DNA of 64,000 nucleotides from Legionella sp. PC1000 (GTDB taxonomy: Bacteria > Pseudomonadota > Gammaproteobacteria > Legionellales > Legionellaceae): positions 1,582,001 through 1,646,000 of the forward strand of contig NZ_CP059400.1 of the NCBI RefSeq assembly GCF_014109805.1, in the 5' to 3' direction. Below, one piece after another: positions 63,164 to 64,000 of the stretch. Below the pieces are notes generated by a model. That model saw only the letters and a program-made list of their open reading frames with translations. It searched no databases and was not told the origin of the DNA. Position numbers and translations under genes: made by a program. How positions within the stretch are numbered: the stretch's first letter is position 1; the number at the start of each line of letters is the position of its first letter.

Positions 63164-64000
63164 ATGAGCACATTATCATTAACGGCTAACTGGAACTATC
63201 CCACTTCGATAAAGGTGGGGGCAGGGCGTATACGTGAACTGGTTGATGCCTGTCATAGTCTGGGAATGAAATCACCATTGTTAGTTACAGACAGTAACCT
63301 TGCAAAATTGCCAATGATTGAATCCGTATTGAAGAATTGCCATGATGCTGGTTTGCCTATTACTTTATTCGCAGCTGTAAAAGCGAATCCTTCAGGTGAA
63401 AATGTGATGGCAGGTGTAGATATTTACCGAAAAGGACAACATGATGGGGTCATTGCTATGGGAGGTGGATCTGCTCTTGATGCAGGCAAAGCCATCGCAT
63501 TGATGGTTGGACAAAATTGTTCGTTATGGGATTTTGAAGATATAGGAGATAATTGGCGACGGGTGAATGTTGCTGGTATAGCCCCTGTTATCGCGTTACC
63601 AAGTACTGCGGGTACTGGTTCAGAGGTCGGGCGTGCTTCGGTTATTACTGATGCGCAACAACAGCGTAAAAAGATCATTTTTCACCCAAAAATGTTGCCC
63701 GCCATGGTTATTTTAGATCCTGAATTGACGGTTGCTTTACCTCCGAATATCACAGCAGCAACAGGTATGGATGCATTATCTCATTGCTTGGAAGCTTATT
63801 CTGCTCCCGGCTATCATCCATTAGCGGAGGGAATTGCTCTCGAGGGGATACGTCTAATAAAGGAACATTTACCTCGAGTAATGCAAAATGGTAATGATAT
63901 CGACTCGAGAACACAAATGCTTGTCGCTTCGTTAATGGGAGCAACAGCTTTCCAGCGTGGTTTGGGTGCTATGCATGCACTTGCTCATCCCTTAGGAGCA
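63164..64000 (+). CDS. Iron-containing alcohol dehydrogenase, 3' end cut by window
   Basis: 279 residues are seen before the edge. The group III alcohol dehydrogenase pattern is present: GGGSALDAGKAIAL (NAD binding), LPSTAGTGSEVGRASVIT, then the metal ligands in MDALSHCLEAY and GAMHALAHPLGA (Asp and His residues). It oxidises or reduces an alcohol/aldehyde pair. ATG 63164 follows AAAGGAA. It is the third gene of the operon with the GS-like ligase and aldehyde dehydrogenase; the alcohol step makes an amino alcohol or diol substrate possible (inference). Confidence 0.93.
   Translation, partial: MSTLSLTANWNYPTSIKVGAGRIRELVDACHSLGMKSPLLVTDSNLAKLPMIESVLKNCHDAGLPITLFAAVKANPSGENVMAGVDIYRKGQHDGVIAMGGGSALDAGKAIALMVGQNCSLWDFEDIGDNWRRVNVAGIAPVIALPSTAGTGSEVGRASVITDAQQQRKKIIFHPKMLPAMVILDPELTVALPPNITAATGMDALSHCLEAYSAPGYHPLAEGIALEGIRLIKEHLPRVMQNGNDIDSRTQMLVASLMGATAFQRGLGAMHALAHPLGA

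Overview
The window looks like a chromosomal segment of a Legionella-type gammaproteobacterium. The evidence is AT-rich coding sequence, a fused aspartokinase/diaminopimelate decarboxylase, large eukaryote-like or effector-like proteins with acidic tails scattered among housekeeping genes, many short secreted proteins without clear function, and dispersed palindromic intergenic repeats. The species cannot be fixed by reading alone. I see no rRNA, tRNA, CRISPR array, insertion sequence or prophage.

Region 1 (1-20.6 kb) is a surface-polysaccharide locus. On the minus strand are gmd (cut by the window edge) and manC for GDP-mannose-derived sugars, plus a second Gmd-family gene. On the plus strand are an AlgI-like MBOAT O-acyltransferase with an AlgX/AlgJ-like partner, a Wzt-type ABC ATPase with a C-terminal polysaccharide-binding-type domain, an FkbM-like protein, a methyltransferase with a C-terminal coiled coil of 28-residue repeats, two near-identical GT2 glycosyltransferases, and a GT4-GT2 fusion. 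There is also a membrane-anchored protein carrying the same C-terminal domain as the AlgX-like protein. The locus ends with the dTDP-L-rhamnose genes, split into converging rfbCD (plus) and rfbBA (minus). Together this suggests an O-acylated, possibly methyl-capped, rhamnose-containing glycan exported by an ABC pathway. The Wzm permease is not in the window.

Region 2 (21-27.7 kb) is mostly core: a degenerate methyltransferase, pyrD, a GNAT acetyltransferase, and msbA-lpxK followed directly by a small secreted protein (lipid A export and 4'-phosphorylation).

Region 3 (27.8-39.6 kb) is accessory and effector-like: a cytosolic-looking GDSL hydrolase with a large insertion, an MFS transporter, a shortened S-adenosylhomocysteinase-like protein, and a 1473-residue protein with a C58-type Cys/His/Asp triad followed by a long helical repeat region. 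Next comes a chimera whose first ~85 residues copy the N-terminus of that 1473-residue protein, minus the catalytic Cys, and whose remainder is a complete diaminopimelate decarboxylase. A tandem pair of small membrane proteins follows.

Region 4 (39.8-64 kb) is largely housekeeping: a CsiV-like protein, Mrp/ApbC, an AddA-like helicase-nuclease, lysC-lysA fusion, a FadL-type porin, hemB, tamA-tamB and mutS. It also holds an unusual pentapeptide-repeat/glutamine-amidotransferase fusion, and at the right edge a glutamine-synthetase-like / aldehyde dehydrogenase / iron alcohol dehydrogenase operon.

The most interesting items are the effector-DAP decarboxylase chimera, the coiled-coil methyltransferase that resembles a WbdD-type chain-length ruler, the anchored copy of the AlgX C-terminal domain, and the pentapeptide-amidotransferase fusion.
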